A DNA stretch of 64,000 nucleotides from Halomonas sp. M20 (GTDB lineage Bacteria; Pseudomonadota; Gammaproteobacteria; Pseudomonadales; Halomonadaceae), in assembly GCF_020622265.1 (NCBI RefSeq), contig NZ_JACNMQ010000001.1:186001-250000 (forward strand). The letters are read 5' to 3'. The notes beneath the pieces are model-generated. The model was not told the DNA's origin, did not search any database, and was given only the letters and a program-made list of their open reading frames with translations. The position numbers and the translations under genes are program-made. This document shows positions 44,590 to 54,324 of the stretch, piece by piece (position 1 is the stretch's first letter; the number at the start of each line of letters is the position of its first letter).

Positions 44590-44806
44590 AGTGCGCTCCT
44601 TGATTGCGCCCTTGAAAAGAACGAAGAGAGTACATCCAGACGTGCTTCGTTCCCAACTCTATGTGTTTTAGCGCTCCTGGCACCTGTACAGGCTTTCGTC
44701 GCCTGAGTACCATTTGCCCTTCGAACAGCATATCGATCACGGACGTCGTGACCCGCGACTCGTCGCCGTAGGGCCAGGAAGCCGTTGTACAGGAGGGCGT
44801 TCCCGC

Positions 44807-45691
44807 ATGATTACAGGCAGCATCGTCGCGCTGGCGACACCGATGAAGGTTTCCGGCGAGATCGACTGGGAGGCCTTGCGCCGCCTGGTTGGTTTTCATC
44901 TCGACAATGGCACCGATGCCATCGTTGCCGCCGGCACCACCGGTGAACCCACTACCATGTCCTTCGCGGAGCATTTCGATGTCATCCGCACCGTCGTCGA
45001 AGAGGTGAATGGGCGGATCCCTGTGATCGCCGGGACGGGGTCCAACAATACCACCGAGGCGATAGAGCTGACACGCTATGCCAAGGAGGTCGGGGCCGAC
45101 TACTGCCTGACCGTGGCGCCCTATTACAACAAGCCGACTCAGGAAGGCTTGTTCCAGCATTTCAAGGCGATTGCCGAGGCCAGCGATCTGCCGGTCATCC
45201 TCTACAATGTGCCTGGGCGCACCTGCTCGGATATTTACAACGAGACCGTGCTTCGACTGGCAAAGGTCGATAATATCGTCGGGCTCAAGGATGCCACGGG
45301 CAATCTCGAGCGCGCCGAGGATCTCATCGAACGACTCAAGGGTAGTGACTTCGCGCTTTATTCCGGCGACGATCCCACCGCCTGTGATTTCATGTTGATG
45401 GGTGGGCATGGCGATATTTCCGTGACCGCCAACGTCGCTCCCCGTTCGATGCATGAGCTGTGCAAGGCTGCGGTGGCCGGCGATAGCGACAAGGCGCACC
45501 AGATCAATACGCGGTTGATGCCGCTGCACACCGTTCTGGGCGTCGAGTCCAATCCGATTCCGACGAAGTGGGCGCTGAACCGCATGGGCTACGCCGAGCA
45601 GGGCATTCGCCTGCCGCTGACCTGGCTCTCCGAGAAATACCATGCCACCGTCGATGAGGCCTTGCAGCTTGCCGATGTGCTGGAAGACTGA
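44807..45691 (+). CDS. dapA: 4-hydroxy-tetrahydrodipicolinate synthase
   Basis: This 294-residue aldolase-fold enzyme condenses pyruvate with aspartate semialdehyde, the committing step to lysine and diaminopimelate. GTTGE (Thr pair), ILYNVPGRT (Tyr and Arg) and VGLKDATG (Schiff-base Lys) are intact. CAGGAGG is well placed before the ATG at 44807; the longer frame upstream is not homologous. bamC follows 64 bp downstream, as in many gammaproteobacteria. Confidence 0.96.
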   Translation: MITGSIVALATPMKVSGEIDWEALRRLVGFHLDNGTDAIVAAGTTGEPTTMSFAEHFDVIRTVVEEVNGRIPVIAGTGSNNTTEAIELTRYAKEVGADYCLTVAPYYNKPTQEGLFQHFKAIAEASDLPVILYNVPGRTCSDIYNETVLRLAKVDNIVGLKDATGNLERAEDLIERLKGSDFALYSGDDPTACDFMLMGGHGDISVTANVAPRSMHELCKAAVAGDSDKAHQINTRLMPLHTVLGVESNPIPTKWALNRMGYAEQGIRLPLTWLSEKYHATVDEALQLADVLED

Positions 45692-45755
45692 CACTGCGAC
45701 GCGGCAGACCGGCTGTGGTTGAACTGCTGACCCGCGCACAAAATAAGGTAGATGC

Positions 45756-46709
45756 ATGAACCCCGTCTTCAAGTGGACGCCGTTGATTCTCGTGACTGCC
45801 CTGGTGGTCAGTGGCTGTGGCCGCAGCGGCTATTATTATGATCGCAACGATGAGTATCGCGATGCTCAATTGACCCCGCCGCTAACGCTGCCCGACGCTC
45901 GACAGAGCAACCGCTATCAGGATGCCATGCCGGTGCCGCCGGCCAACAGCGACTTTCTGGCTCAGGGCGAGTTCGATGCGCCCCGGCCCCAGCCATTGAC
46001 CGGGGGCAATCAGAGTGAGCAGAAATTCGTCGAACAGCGCGAGGCGGGCGCGGATCGCTGGCTTCTGGTCAATACGGCCCCTGCCGCTATCTGGCCCCGG
46101 CTCCAGGCTTTCGTTGCCCAGCGCGGGCTTAAAACACGCGCCCTGAGCGCTTCTCAAGGCCGTATCGAAACCGATCAGGCTACTCTAAGCGTGCGTCAGG
46201 GGCTGCGCGGCAACACCAGTGAAGTACGCTGCGAAACGGCGCCGGGTACGGATTCGTCCCAGTGTCTGTCGGCGTTGAACAACTACCTCTCCTCTTACGC
46301 CCAGGAGCAGGAAAGTGTCTCCCTGGCGGCGCAGAATCTGTCCCGAGACGACCGTGTGCGTCTCGAGAACGCCGGCGGTGCATGGCAGCTATTGATGGCA
46401 CTTGGCTTCGATCGTGCCTGGTCGGAGCTTTTCTACCAGCTCGAGAATAACTTCGCCAAAAAGGGGAACAGGCTGCTGGATCAGAATCGCAGCGCCGGCG
46501 AATTTCTGATCGAGTACACGCCTCAAGACGACGGCGGCAGCTTTTTCGGGCTGTTTGGCAGCGACGCAGAGTCGCGCCAGTATCGCTTGCTGGTGGACGA
46601 GCCTTCTCAGGGCATGACGCGCGTGCGCGTGGCTGCGACGGACGAGGACTCGCTCAGCGGCAGCGATGCTCGTGAGTTGCTCGACAAGCTGGCCGCAACG
46701 CTACGTTGA
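45756..46709 (+). CDS. bamC: Outer-membrane assembly lipoprotein BamC
   Basis: This 317-residue lipoprotein of the Bam complex has a signal peptide ending in the lipobox LVVSGC (Cys21). An unstructured segment rich in Pro and Gln follows, then LVNTAPAAIWPRLQAFVAQRG, the start of the first helix-grip domain. A second such domain is at the C terminus (QYRLLVDEPSQGMTRVRV). The tandem dapA-bamC order supports the assignment. The MBL-fold gene starts within 3 bp of its end, so they share a transcript. Confidence 0.9.
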   Translation: MNPVFKWTPLILVTALVVSGCGRSGYYYDRNDEYRDAQLTPPLTLPDARQSNRYQDAMPVPPANSDFLAQGEFDAPRPQPLTGGNQSEQKFVEQREAGADRWLLVNTAPAAIWPRLQAFVAQRGLKTRALSASQGRIETDQATLSVRQGLRGNTSEVRCETAPGTDSSQCLSALNNYLSSYAQEQESVSLAAQNLSRDDRVRLENAGGAWQLLMALGFDRAWSELFYQLENNFAKKGNRLLDQNRSAGEFLIEYTPQDDGGSFFGLFGSDAESRQYRLLVDEPSQGMTRVRVAATDEDSLSGSDARELLDKLAATLR

Positions 46710-46711
46710 CA

Positions 46712-47509
46712 ATGACAGACCGGCACGCCGACAACGGGGGACTGGCGCTACGTTTTGCCTCTCTGGGCAGTGGTAGCAAGGGCAATGCCACCCTGGTCAG
46801 TGATGGGGAGACCCACGTTCTCATCGACTGTGGTTTCGGTCTGCGTGAAACTGAAAAACGCCTGGCGCGGCTGGGGCTGCACCCAAGGCAGTTGGCAGCG
46901 GTGCTGGTCACCCACGAACATGGCGATCATATACGTGGCGTCGGCGCCTTGGCGCGACGCTACGATCTACCGATCTATCTTACGACTGGCACTTGGCTCT
47001 CCCGGCGGCTCGGGGAAGTGCCTCACCACCGGTTGCTCGTGCCCCAGGTGCGCTTTGCCATCGGCGGGCTTGAAATAGATCCGGTGACGGTGCCCCACGA
47101 TGCCAGGGAGCCGGTGCAGTTTTGCATCAGCGCCCGGCAGCGTCGGCTCGGCGTATTGACGGATCTGGGCCACCCGACCGCCCATGTGATCCAGGCGTTC
47201 AGTGGTTGCGATGCACTGATTCTGGAATGCAATCACGACCCGCGCATGCTGGCGGAGGGGCCTTATCCGCCTCGGCTCAAACATCGCGTCGGCGGTAATT
47301 GGGGGCATCTTGCCAACGGCCAGGCCCATGCACTGTTGCGGCAGATAGGCATGGATCGCCTGCAGCATATCGTATGTTCGCATATCTCCGAGCAGAACAA
47401 TCGCCCGGAGTTGGCCAGGGAGGCCCTCATTCCGCTACTGGATGGTGATGAGTCGCGACTGGTCATTGCTGCCCAGGACAAGGGCTTTGAGTGGCAAGTG
47501 GTGGCCTGA
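46712..47509 (+). CDS. MBL-fold metallo-hydrolase (WalJ/YycJ-like)
   Basis: This 265-residue metallo-beta-lactamase-fold protein has the metal motif THEHGDH, an early SLGSGSKGNATLV loop and later Asp and His ligands (DLGHPT, CSHIS). Relatives named VicX/WalJ/YycJ are believed to be 5'-exonuclease- or RNase-like; the substrate here is unknown. It sits between bamC and purC, a placement also found in pseudomonads. The ATG at 46712 is preferred over a TTG at 46706. Confidence 0.85.
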   Translation: MTDRHADNGGLALRFASLGSGSKGNATLVSDGETHVLIDCGFGLRETEKRLARLGLHPRQLAAVLVTHEHGDHIRGVGALARRYDLPIYLTTGTWLSRRLGEVPHHRLLVPQVRFAIGGLEIDPVTVPHDAREPVQFCISARQRRLGVLTDLGHPTAHVIQAFSGCDALILECNHDPRMLAEGPYPPRLKHRVGGNWGHLANGQAHALLRQIGMDRLQHIVCSHISEQNNRPELAREALIPLLDGDESRLVIAAQDKGFEWQVVA

Positions 47510-47599
47510 GTCCGACCCATTGCCCACACTTGCAACTTGCGTGATCTATCGGCTTTTCTATATCAATGACATCTTTCTAACGAATTTGGAGAATCCTGG

Positions 47600-48313
47600 A
47601 TGGAAAAACGCGATGAGCTGTATGCCGGCAAGGCCAAGTCGGTCTATTGCACCGATGACCCGGATCGTTTGATTCTTCATTTTCGTGACGATACCAGTGC
47701 CTTCGACGGCAAGCGCAAGGAAGCCCTTGAGCGCAAGGGTATGGTCAATAACAAGTTCAACGCCTTCATCATGGATAAGTTGCAGGCAGCGGGGGTTCCC
47801 ACGCATTTCGAGAAGCTGCTCTCGGATACCGAGTGCCTGGTCAAGAAGTTGGACATGATTCCTGTGGAATGCGTGGTACGCAATCTGGCCGCCGGCGGTC
47901 TCGTGCGCCGCCTGGGGGTAGAAGAGGGTATCGAACTCGCTCCGCCGACCTTCGAGCTGTTCCTCAAGAACGATGAAAAAGGCGACCCGATGATCAACGA
48001 GTCCCTGGCCGAAACCTTTGGCTGGGCGATGCCGGAGCAGCTGGCGCGAATGAAGGCGCTGACCTTTCAGGTCAACGATGTGCTCAAGCAGTTGTTTCAG
48101 GACGGCGACATGCTGCTGGTCGACTACAAGCTCGAGTTCGGCGTATTCAACGGCGAAATCCTGCTGGGTGACGAGTTTTCGCCGGATGGCTGCCGACTGT
48201 GGGATGCCAAGACTCGCGAGAAGATGGACAAGGATCGCTTTCGTCAGGGCCTGGGTGGCGTGATCGAGGCCTACGAGGAGGTGGGGCGGCGGATCGGTGT
48301 CAGCTTCGAGTAG
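47600..48313 (+). CDS. purC: SAICAR synthase
   Basis: This 237-residue enzyme joins CAIR and aspartate using ATP in purine synthesis. AGKAKSVY at the N terminus, [17 protein letters not shown] and LVDYKLEFG are the family signatures. GGAG precedes the ATG at 47600. It ends the dapA-bamC-MBL-purC cluster, though a 90-bp gap may hold its own promoter. Confidence 0.96.
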   Translation: MEKRDELYAGKAKSVYCTDDPDRLILHFRDDTSAFDGKRKEALERKGMVNNKFNAFIMDKLQAAGVPTHFEKLLSDTECLVKKLDMIPVECVVRNLAAGGLVRRLGVEEGIELAPPTFELFLKNDEKGDPMINESLAETFGWAMPEQLARMKALTFQVNDVLKQLFQDGDMLLVDYKLEFGVFNGEILLGDEFSPDGCRLWDAKTREKMDKDRFRQGLGGVIEAYEEVGRRIGVSFE

Positions 48314-48335
48314 AAAGTGCCGATTTGCTGCCAGG

Positions 48336-49064
48336 CTAGTCGATGCCGACCACCCGCATTCTGATTCCGTCGGTCTCGCCCTGGATACAAAAACGCACGT
48401 TTACATCGCGTAAGGACACACCATATACCCGCGCTGGCGTATCCTGATGATAGGCCGGTCGCGGGTCCTGTCTCAATACTTGAACGATCAAGTCCCGAAG
48501 TGATTCCTCATCGTCTCGCTGCGCAAGTGCCGCCTCGGCTTTTGCTGAAAAATCAACCTGGTAACCGGGCGGTGGGCCAGGTGCAAAACCGGCCTGAGCC
48601 TCCGGATGCGATTCCACCCAGGGCAAGTAGGGCTTGATGTCCAGCACCGGTGTCCCGTCGATGAGGTCGTGACCGCTCAGGTGCAGCCGTACTCCGTTCT
48701 TTATCTCGATTTTTTCCAGTTCCACCAGAGACAGGCCCAGGCGATTGGGGCGATGAGTGCTGCGGGTGGCGAATACGCCGATCTTGGTATTGCCGCCTAG
48801 ACGGGGTGGCCGCACCAGCGGTGTCCAGCGTGCCGGGCTACGATGAAAGATGAAGGTCAGCCATAGATGGCTGACATTTTCGAGGCCGCGAACCGCCTGG
48901 GGGTCGTCGAAGGGTGGGAGTAAGTGGAGTATGGCGCGACCGGCGGGCGCCAACCCGGGTTGTCGAGGCACGCCGAACTTGTCGGGATAATCGCTGGCAA
49001 TACGCCCGATAGCGGTTAGAGTGAAATCGACGGCGTGAATCGAGTATGCAGTTTGCTCAGTCAT
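48336..49064 (-). CDS. trmO: tRNA (N6-threonylcarbamoyladenosine37-N6)-methyltransferase
   Basis: This 242-residue TsaA/TrmO protein methylates t6A37 of tRNA-Thr to m6t6A. The family pattern is complete: FTLTAIGRIASDYPDKFGVPRQPGL, HLWLTFIFHRSP, KIGVFATRSTHRPNRLGLS and LSGHDLIDGTPVLDIKPYLPW. The frame is open to 49142, but the ATG at 49064 aligns with family N termini. It converges on purC with a 22-bp gap. Confidence 0.93.
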   Translation of the reverse strand: MTEQTAYSIHAVDFTLTAIGRIASDYPDKFGVPRQPGLAPAGRAILHLLPPFDDPQAVRGLENVSHLWLTFIFHRSPARWTPLVRPPRLGGNTKIGVFATRSTHRPNRLGLSLVELEKIEIKNGVRLHLSGHDLIDGTPVLDIKPYLPWVESHPEAQAGFAPGPPPGYQVDFSAKAEAALAQRDDEESLRDLIVQVLRQDPRPAYHQDTPARVYGVSLRDVNVRFCIQGETDGIRMRVVGID

Positions 49065-49115
49065 GCCATCATTATGCCGATAGTATTCTCTTTTTTCTTG
49101 CAAAAGGCAGTTAGC

Positions 49116-49220
49116 ATGGTCGATCTGGAGAAACTGGCTCATGCCAGCAAGCCATCATTGTCGGATCGGTCGGCTTCGTGTATGGGGAACTGTTCCTTCA
49201 TGCCTAAAAAGCGCTGTTGA
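49116..49220 (+). CDS. Small ORF of unknown nature
   Basis: A 34-codon frame (MVDLEKLAHASKPS onwards, three Cys) starts at an ATG with AAAAGG at good spacing, between divergent trmO and the GNAT gene. I recognise no family. It could be a small protein, a leader peptide, or chance. Confidence 0.2.
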   Translation: MVDLEKLAHASKPSLSDRSASCMGNCSFMPKKRC

Positions 49221-49251
49221 GAGCAATGCGGCTACTGGGGAGATGAAGGTC

Positions 49252-49717
49252 ATGCTGGATCGAATGATTTATCGTGCCGCCGTGCCAAAGGATGCAGCGG
49301 ATCAAGGTGAGGTGTTCTATCACGCAGTCATGCAAGGGGCTGGTGGCTGCTATACGGTGGCGCAACGCGAAGCCTGGGTTTGTGCATTGCCGCGAGAGGC
49401 TAGCGCCTGGGCGGCACGTCAGATGTTCTATCCGACCCTGGTGGCGGTGTGTGATCGACGCTGTGTTGGTTTCGTCGAGCTCGACTTGGAAGGCGAACGT
49501 ATCGAGACGCTTTATGTCTGGCCCTCCTTGAATCATCGCGGTATCGGCTCGCGTTTGCTCGACTACGCCGAGGGGAATAGCCCGGCTTGGCATCGAGGCA
49601 AGCCTGATGCTGGCGCCGGGTCTTGAAAGGCGTGGTTGGCAACGCCTTGGTGAAGAGTGGGTCGAGCGTCAGGGGCAGCGCCTGACCCGAATACGGTTGG
49701 AAAAGGCGCTGACCTGA
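49252..49717 (+). pseudogene. GNAT acetyltransferase interrupted by a one-base frameshift
   Basis: The first frame reads as a GNAT-fold N-acetyltransferase: MIYRAAVPKDAADQGEVF at the start, FYPTLVAVCDRRCVGFVEL (the beta-4 strand) and LYVWPSLNHRGIGSRLLDYAE with the acetyl-CoA loop R/Q-x2-GIG. Just after DYAE, at a run of four G (49572-49575), the frame goes to an early stop at 49626. Removing one G restores GIARLGIEASLMLAPGLERR and a normal GNAT C terminus ending at 49717. It is therefore either a recently broken gene or a sequencing error in the homopolymer. The start at 49252 is chosen by the GGGGAG upstream. Confidence 0.75.
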
Positions 49718-49732
49718 CATTCGACATGATGG

Positions 49733-50587
49733 TCAGCGGGATTCGACGTGAGTAACCCGCATTGATAGATCGATGGACTTGACGTCCTTGGTCAGTGCGC
49801 CAATCGAGATGCAGTCCACGCCGGTGCTGGCGATGGCTTCCAGGGTCGATTCGTCGACATTGCCCGAGGCCTCGAGGGTAGCCCGTTGAGCGGTAACGCT
49901 CACCGCCTTGCGAAGGTCATCAAGTGAAAAGTTGTCGAGCATCACGATATCCGCTTGAGCGTCGAGAGCCTGGTTCAGTTCGTCAAAATTCTCGACTTCA
50001 ACCTCCACGGGCAGGTCCTTGGTGATCGAACGCGCTTCCTTTACCGCCGCGGCGATACTGCCGCAGGCTGCGATATGGTTCTCCTTGATCAAAAAGGCAT
50101 CGTACAGGCCAATGCGATGGTTATGGCCTCCACCGCAGGTGACTGCATATTTTTGCGCCAGGCGCAGCCCCGGCAGCGTCTTGCGCGTGTCCAACAGGCG
50201 CACCCCGGTATCGGCAACCCGCTGTACATAGTGGCGCACCCTGCTGGCGGTTCCCGATAGGGTCTGCAGCAGATTCAGCGCGGCGCGCTCACCGGTCAGC
50301 AAGCTGCGCGCCGGCCCTTCAAGTTCCAGAAACACCTGATCGGTGCTCAAGACGTCGCCATCCGCGGCCTGCCAGGATAGCGTGACTCGCTGATCGAGAC
50401 GGCGGAACAGTTCATCGACCCAGGCAACCCCACAGAGCACGGCTTCTTCCCGGGAGATGACCTGAGCCGTGGCCCACTGGTTTTCAGGAATCAACTGGGC
50501 GGTAATGTCGCCGGGGCCGGCATCCTCCGCCAGTAGACGTGCGGCACTGGTACGTATGTCTTCGGCAAGGGCTTCGTGATAGTGCAT
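49733..50587 (-). CDS. nadC: Nicotinate-nucleotide diphosphorylase (carboxylating)
   Basis: This 284-residue quinolinate phosphoribosyltransferase makes nicotinate mononucleotide. [21 protein letters not shown] with His-Arg following, [14 protein letters not shown] and EVEVENFDE are the substrate-binding signatures. AGGA precedes the ATG at 50587. It is divergent from ampD with 77 bp between starts, as in E. coli. Confidence 0.96.
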   Translation of the reverse strand: MHYHEALAEDIRTSAARLLAEDAGPGDITAQLIPENQWATAQVISREEAVLCGVAWVDELFRRLDQRVTLSWQAADGDVLSTDQVFLELEGPARSLLTGERAALNLLQTLSGTASRVRHYVQRVADTGVRLLDTRKTLPGLRLAQKYAVTCGGGHNHRIGLYDAFLIKENHIAACGSIAAAVKEARSITKDLPVEVEVENFDELNQALDAQADIVMLDNFSLDDLRKAVSVTAQRATLEASGNVDESTLEAIASTGVDCISIGALTKDVKSIDLSMRVTHVESR

Positions 50588-50664
50588 GGCAAATCCTGCT
50601 CTGGTGTATGCAACAATATGGGCAGTATAAAGAAAGCCACCGAAATTCGGCAGGGGAGCCCAAC

Positions 50665-51213
50665 ATGCGAATCGAGGCGAACTGGTTACAGAATGCCAGG
50701 CCCGTAGCGTCACCCAATTTCAACGAGCGCCCGGACGGCGAGGTTTCCGCGCTGGTTCTGCATTCCATCAGCTTGCCTCCAGGGCATTTCGGGGGCGAGG
50801 CCATTGAGAAGCTATTTACCAATTCCCTTGATCTTTCCTCACATTCCTACTTTGCTAACCTCGAAGGCTTGAAAGTTTCGGCGCATCTGCTGATCCGTCG
50901 AGACGGGGAGCTGGTGCAGTTCGTGCCCTTCGACAAACGCGCCTGGCACGCCGGACGCTCCTGTTGGCAGGACGGCCATCGGCAGCGGCGCGGGCTCAAT
51001 GATTTCAGTATTGGCGTCGAGTTGGAAGGCGACGAAATTCACCCTTACACGGAACGTCAGTACCGTAATCTGGCCCAGGTGATCAATGCGTTGATGAGTG
51101 CGTATCCGGCGCTCACCCAGGCACGTATCACTAGCCATGCGCGGATCGCCCCGTTGCGCAAGAGCGATCCTGGTCCTGCCTTCGATTGGCAGTACCTGCA
51201 GCGTTGTCTGTAA
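50665..51213 (+). CDS. ampD: 1,6-anhydro-N-acetylmuramyl-L-alanine amidase
   Basis: This 182-residue cytoplasmic amidase recycles peptidoglycan by cleaving anhydromuropeptides, and so affects AmpR-type beta-lactamase control where that exists. The zinc ligands are His in [10 protein letters not shown], His in TSHARIAP and Asp in [19 protein letters not shown] and [11 protein letters not shown] are typical. GGGGAG precedes the ATG. No ampE follows, in contrast to E. coli. Confidence 0.95.
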   Translation: MRIEANWLQNARPVASPNFNERPDGEVSALVLHSISLPPGHFGGEAIEKLFTNSLDLSSHSYFANLEGLKVSAHLLIRRDGELVQFVPFDKRAWHAGRSCWQDGHRQRRGLNDFSIGVELEGDEIHPYTERQYRNLAQVINALMSAYPALTQARITSHARIAPLRKSDPGPAFDWQYLQRCL

Positions 51214-51528
51214 CAGGAGTGGACACCCGGTAGCAGTACTACATGAGTAGTGGAGGAGAGTGAGCGAGTCTCAGTATTAGTCGCAAGCTCTCAATGCTGC
51301 TAAGCAATATAGTTTGTGGAAATTATTTTCATGATGGTTTCAATTGGCAGCAGGAGCGGTTTACGGTATCTTTCTGACCTACATCCATGTATTTATGGTG
51401 TGTATTTGTAAATAAATTACATGGCTTTCGGCGGCGTTCCGGCGCAAGTGCCAAATCAAGAGATTACTGGTCCTTTTCGGCACCGTGAAGGGCAGATTGA
51501 CATCACATCGTGATTCGGAGAGACATCT
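51214..51528. other. Intergenic region between ampD and aceE, probable promoter/leader
   Basis: These 315 bp hold no gene. The middle is AT-rich. CCATGTA (51385-51391) and TACATGG (51418-51424) form an inverted repeat, with TTTA and TAAA continuing the arms after a one-base bulge. A possible operator for the pyruvate dehydrogenase operon lies here. No pdhR gene is adjacent. Confidence 0.4.
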
Positions 51529-54213
51529 ATGAGTCTGGAGGCAAGAGAGGATCTCGATCCGGTCGAAACCACGGAATGGTTGGATTCCCTGGAGTCGTTA
51601 CTGGATCATGAAGGCGAAGAGCGCGCGCACTACGTACTGAGTAGGCTGGCCGATCGTCTGCGTCGTGATGGCGTGAAAGTGCCCTTTTCGGTGACGACAC
51701 CGCATCGCAACAGTATCCCCATTCATCGCGAGGCCCGCCTGCCCGGGGATATGTTCATGGAGCGGCGAATTCGTTCGCTGATTCGGTGGAACATGGCGGC
51801 TCAGGTCATTCGCACCAACAAGAAGCACCCTGGGTTGGGTGGTCACCTGGCCAGCTACATGTCCAGCGCCACGCTTTACGAAGTGGGCTTCAATCACTTT
51901 TTCCGTGCCGCCAATGGTGATTTCAAGGGCGATATGGTTTATATCCAGGGACACAGTTCTCCGGGTATCTACGCTCGCTCTTTCCTGGAAGGTCGCTTCA
52001 CTCAGGAGCAGATGGACAAGTTCCGTCAGGAAGTCGACGGCGACGGCCTGTCTTCTTACCCGCACCCCTGGCTGATGCCGGATTACTGGCAGTTCCCCAC
52101 GGTTTCCATGGGGCTTGGGCCGATCACCGCGATCTATCAGGCCCACGTCATGAAGTATCTGGATGCGCGCGGCCTGCAGCCAATGCATGATCGCAAGATC
52201 TGGGCCTTTTTGGGTGACGGCGAATGCGATGAGCCGGAATCCCTCGGTGCGCTGCACCTGGCGAGCCGTGAAAAGCTCGATAACCTGATCTTCGTCGTCA
52301 ACTGCAACCTGCAGCGTCTCGACGGCCCGGTGCGTGGTAACTCCCGAGTCATGGATGAACTCGAAGGCGTATTTCGCGGTGCCGGCTGGAATGTCATCAA
52401 GGTAGTCTGGGGGCGGCTGTGGGATCCCTTGTTCGAACAGGACAAGAAGGGCGTGCTGCAACAGCTCATGGACGAAACCGTCGATGGCGAATACCAGAAC
52501 TGCAAGGCCCAGGGCGGCGCCTATACCCGCGAGAACTTCTTCGGCAAGTATCCCGAGACCAAGGCCATGGTCGAGGATATGAGTGACGAGGATATCTGGA
52601 AGCTCAATCGTGGCGGCCACGATCCTTACAAGGTCTATGCGGCCTACCATGAGGCAGTCAACAGCGCCAACGGCCGACCCACGGTAGTGCTGGCCCACAC
52701 GGTCAAGGGTTATGGCATGGGCGGCGGTTCGGGTGAAGCCGACATGGAAGCCCACCAGATCAAGTCGATGGATACCGAGGCGCTGAAAAAATTCCGCGAT
52801 CGCTTCGGTATTCCCGTTACCGACGAACAGCTCGACAGCGGCGAGATGCCTTACTTCAAGCCGGCGGATGATGCGCCGGAAATCAAGTATATGCATCAGC
52901 GTCGCAAAGAGCTGGGCGGTTATCTACCGGCGCGCAAGAGTGATTTCGAGGCTATCGAGATTCCTGGTCTCGACGACAAGATGTTCGCTAGTCAGACCAA
53001 GGGTTCTGGGGATCGCGAAGTCTCTACCACCATGTCCTTCGTGCGCATCTTGAATGGCCTGGTCAAGAACAAGAGCTTTGGCAAGCAGGTCGTACCCATC
53101 ATCCCTGATGAAGCACGTACCTTCGGCATGGAAGGCATGTTCCGCCAGCTGGGCATCTATACTTCGGAAGGCCAGAAGTACGAGCCCATGGATGCCGGTC
53201 AGATCATGTACTACCGCGAGGACAAGGCGGGTCAGATTCTCGAGGAGGGCATCACCGAAGCAGGGGCCATGTCCGCCTGGATCGCCGCAGCGACCTCCTA
53301 TGCCAATCATCATCTGCCGCTGCTGCCGTTCTATATCTACTACTCGATGTTCGGCTTCCAGCGTATCGGCGATCTCGCCTGGTTGGCCGGCGACATGCAG
53401 GCCCGCGGCTTCATGATGGGCGGTACCGCCGGACGCACGCCGCTCAACGGCGAAGGTCTGCAGCACCAGGACGGTCACAGTCATATTCAGGCCTCGACCA
53501 TTCCCAACTGCCGCAGCTACGACCCAACCTATGGCCATGAACTGGCGGTGATCGTTCAGGACGGCCTGAAGCGGATGTATCAAGACAAAGAGAACTGCTT
53601 CTACTACATCACTTTGATGAACGAGAACTACCAGCAACCGGAGATGCAGGAGGGGACTGAACAGGACATCATCAAGGGCATGTACTTGCTGCGGGAAGTG
53701 GCGGGCAAGAAGGGGAAAGGCCATGTGCAGCTGTTGGGCAGTGGCGTCATTCTGAGAGAAGTTGAAGCTGCCGCCGAGATCCTCAAGGAGGAGTATGGGG
53801 TCGGCTCCGATATCTGGAGTGTGACCAGCTTCAACGAACTGCGTCGTGAAGCGCTTGAAGTCGATCGTCAGGCCTTCCTCAAGCCCGAGGACGAGCCAGG
53901 CAAGCCTCACGTTACGCAGTGTCTGGAAGGGCGTGAAGGCCCGGCCATCGCCGCCACGGATTACATGAAGCTGTTTTCCGATCAGGTACGTGCCTGGGTG
54001 CCTACGGATTATCACGTGCTGGGTACCGATGGCTATGGTCGTTCCGATACTCGTGAAAAGCTGCGTTACTTCTTCGAAGTCGATCGCTATTTCGTGACCG
54101 TGGCGGCGCTTAAGGCTTTGGCCGACCGTGGCGAGATCGAGCGTAAGGTCGTAGCGGATGCTCTCAAGCAGTATGGCATCGATCCGAACAAGCCCAACCC
54201 GTTGGTCTCGTGA
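51529..54213 (+). CDS. aceE: Pyruvate dehydrogenase E1 component, homodimeric type
   Basis: This 894-residue thiamine-diphosphate enzyme decarboxylates pyruvate and acetylates the lipoyl groups of E2. It matches the single-chain E1 of gammaproteobacteria from start to end. GLGGHLASYMSSATLYEVGFNHFF is the family N-terminal region. The thiamine motif runs from GDGECDEPES to VVNCN. GGTAGRTPLNGEGLQHQDGHS is the loop holding an active-site His. Long antisense frames opposite this gene are shadows. aceF follows 111 bp downstream. Confidence 0.97.
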   Translation: MSLEAREDLDPVETTEWLDSLESLLDHEGEERAHYVLSRLADRLRRDGVKVPFSVTTPHRNSIPIHREARLPGDMFMERRIRSLIRWNMAAQVIRTNKKHPGLGGHLASYMSSATLYEVGFNHFFRAANGDFKGDMVYIQGHSSPGIYARSFLEGRFTQEQMDKFRQEVDGDGLSSYPHPWLMPDYWQFPTVSMGLGPITAIYQAHVMKYLDARGLQPMHDRKIWAFLGDGECDEPESLGALHLASREKLDNLIFVVNCNLQRLDGPVRGNSRVMDELEGVFRGAGWNVIKVVWGRLWDPLFEQDKKGVLQQLMDETVDGEYQNCKAQGGAYTRENFFGKYPETKAMVEDMSDEDIWKLNRGGHDPYKVYAAYHEAVNSANGRPTVVLAHTVKGYGMGGGSGEADMEAHQIKSMDTEALKKFRDRFGIPVTDEQLDSGEMPYFKPADDAPEIKYMHQRRKELGGYLPARKSDFEAIEIPGLDDKMFASQTKGSGDREVSTTMSFVRILNGLVKNKSFGKQVVPIIPDEARTFGMEGMFRQLGIYTSEGQKYEPMDAGQIMYYREDKAGQILEEGITEAGAMSAWIAAATSYANHHLPLLPFYIYYSMFGFQRIGDLAWLAGDMQARGFMMGGTAGRTPLNGEGLQHQDGHSHIQASTIPNCRSYDPTYGHELAVIVQDGLKRMYQDKENCFYYITLMNENYQQPEMQEGTEQDIIKGMYLLREVAGKKGKGHVQLLGSGVILREVEAAAEILKEEYGVGSDIWSVTSFNELRREALEVDRQAFLKPEDEPGKPHVTQCLEGREGPAIAATDYMKLFSDQVRAWVPTDYHVLGTDGYGRSDTREKLRYFFEVDRYFVTVAALKALADRGEIERKVVADALKQYGIDPNKPNPLVS

Positions 54214-54324
54214 AGAGGCAGTGAACATCCTGGTCGGTTCGGGCTACGCTAAAAGGGAAGATGGCCCGAACCTTCCACTTAGGATTTGCACCAACGGTGA
54301 GCACGATTAGAAAGGAGCGCGACC

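Noticed and set aside
44501-45772. 423-codon minus-strand frame opposite dapA
   Set aside because: Antisense shadow; dapA is complete with all active-site residues.
51598-54228. Two antisense frames of more than 430 codons opposite aceE
   Set aside because: They lie wholly opposite a highly conserved gene, have no recognisable family and arise from GC-rich codon bias.
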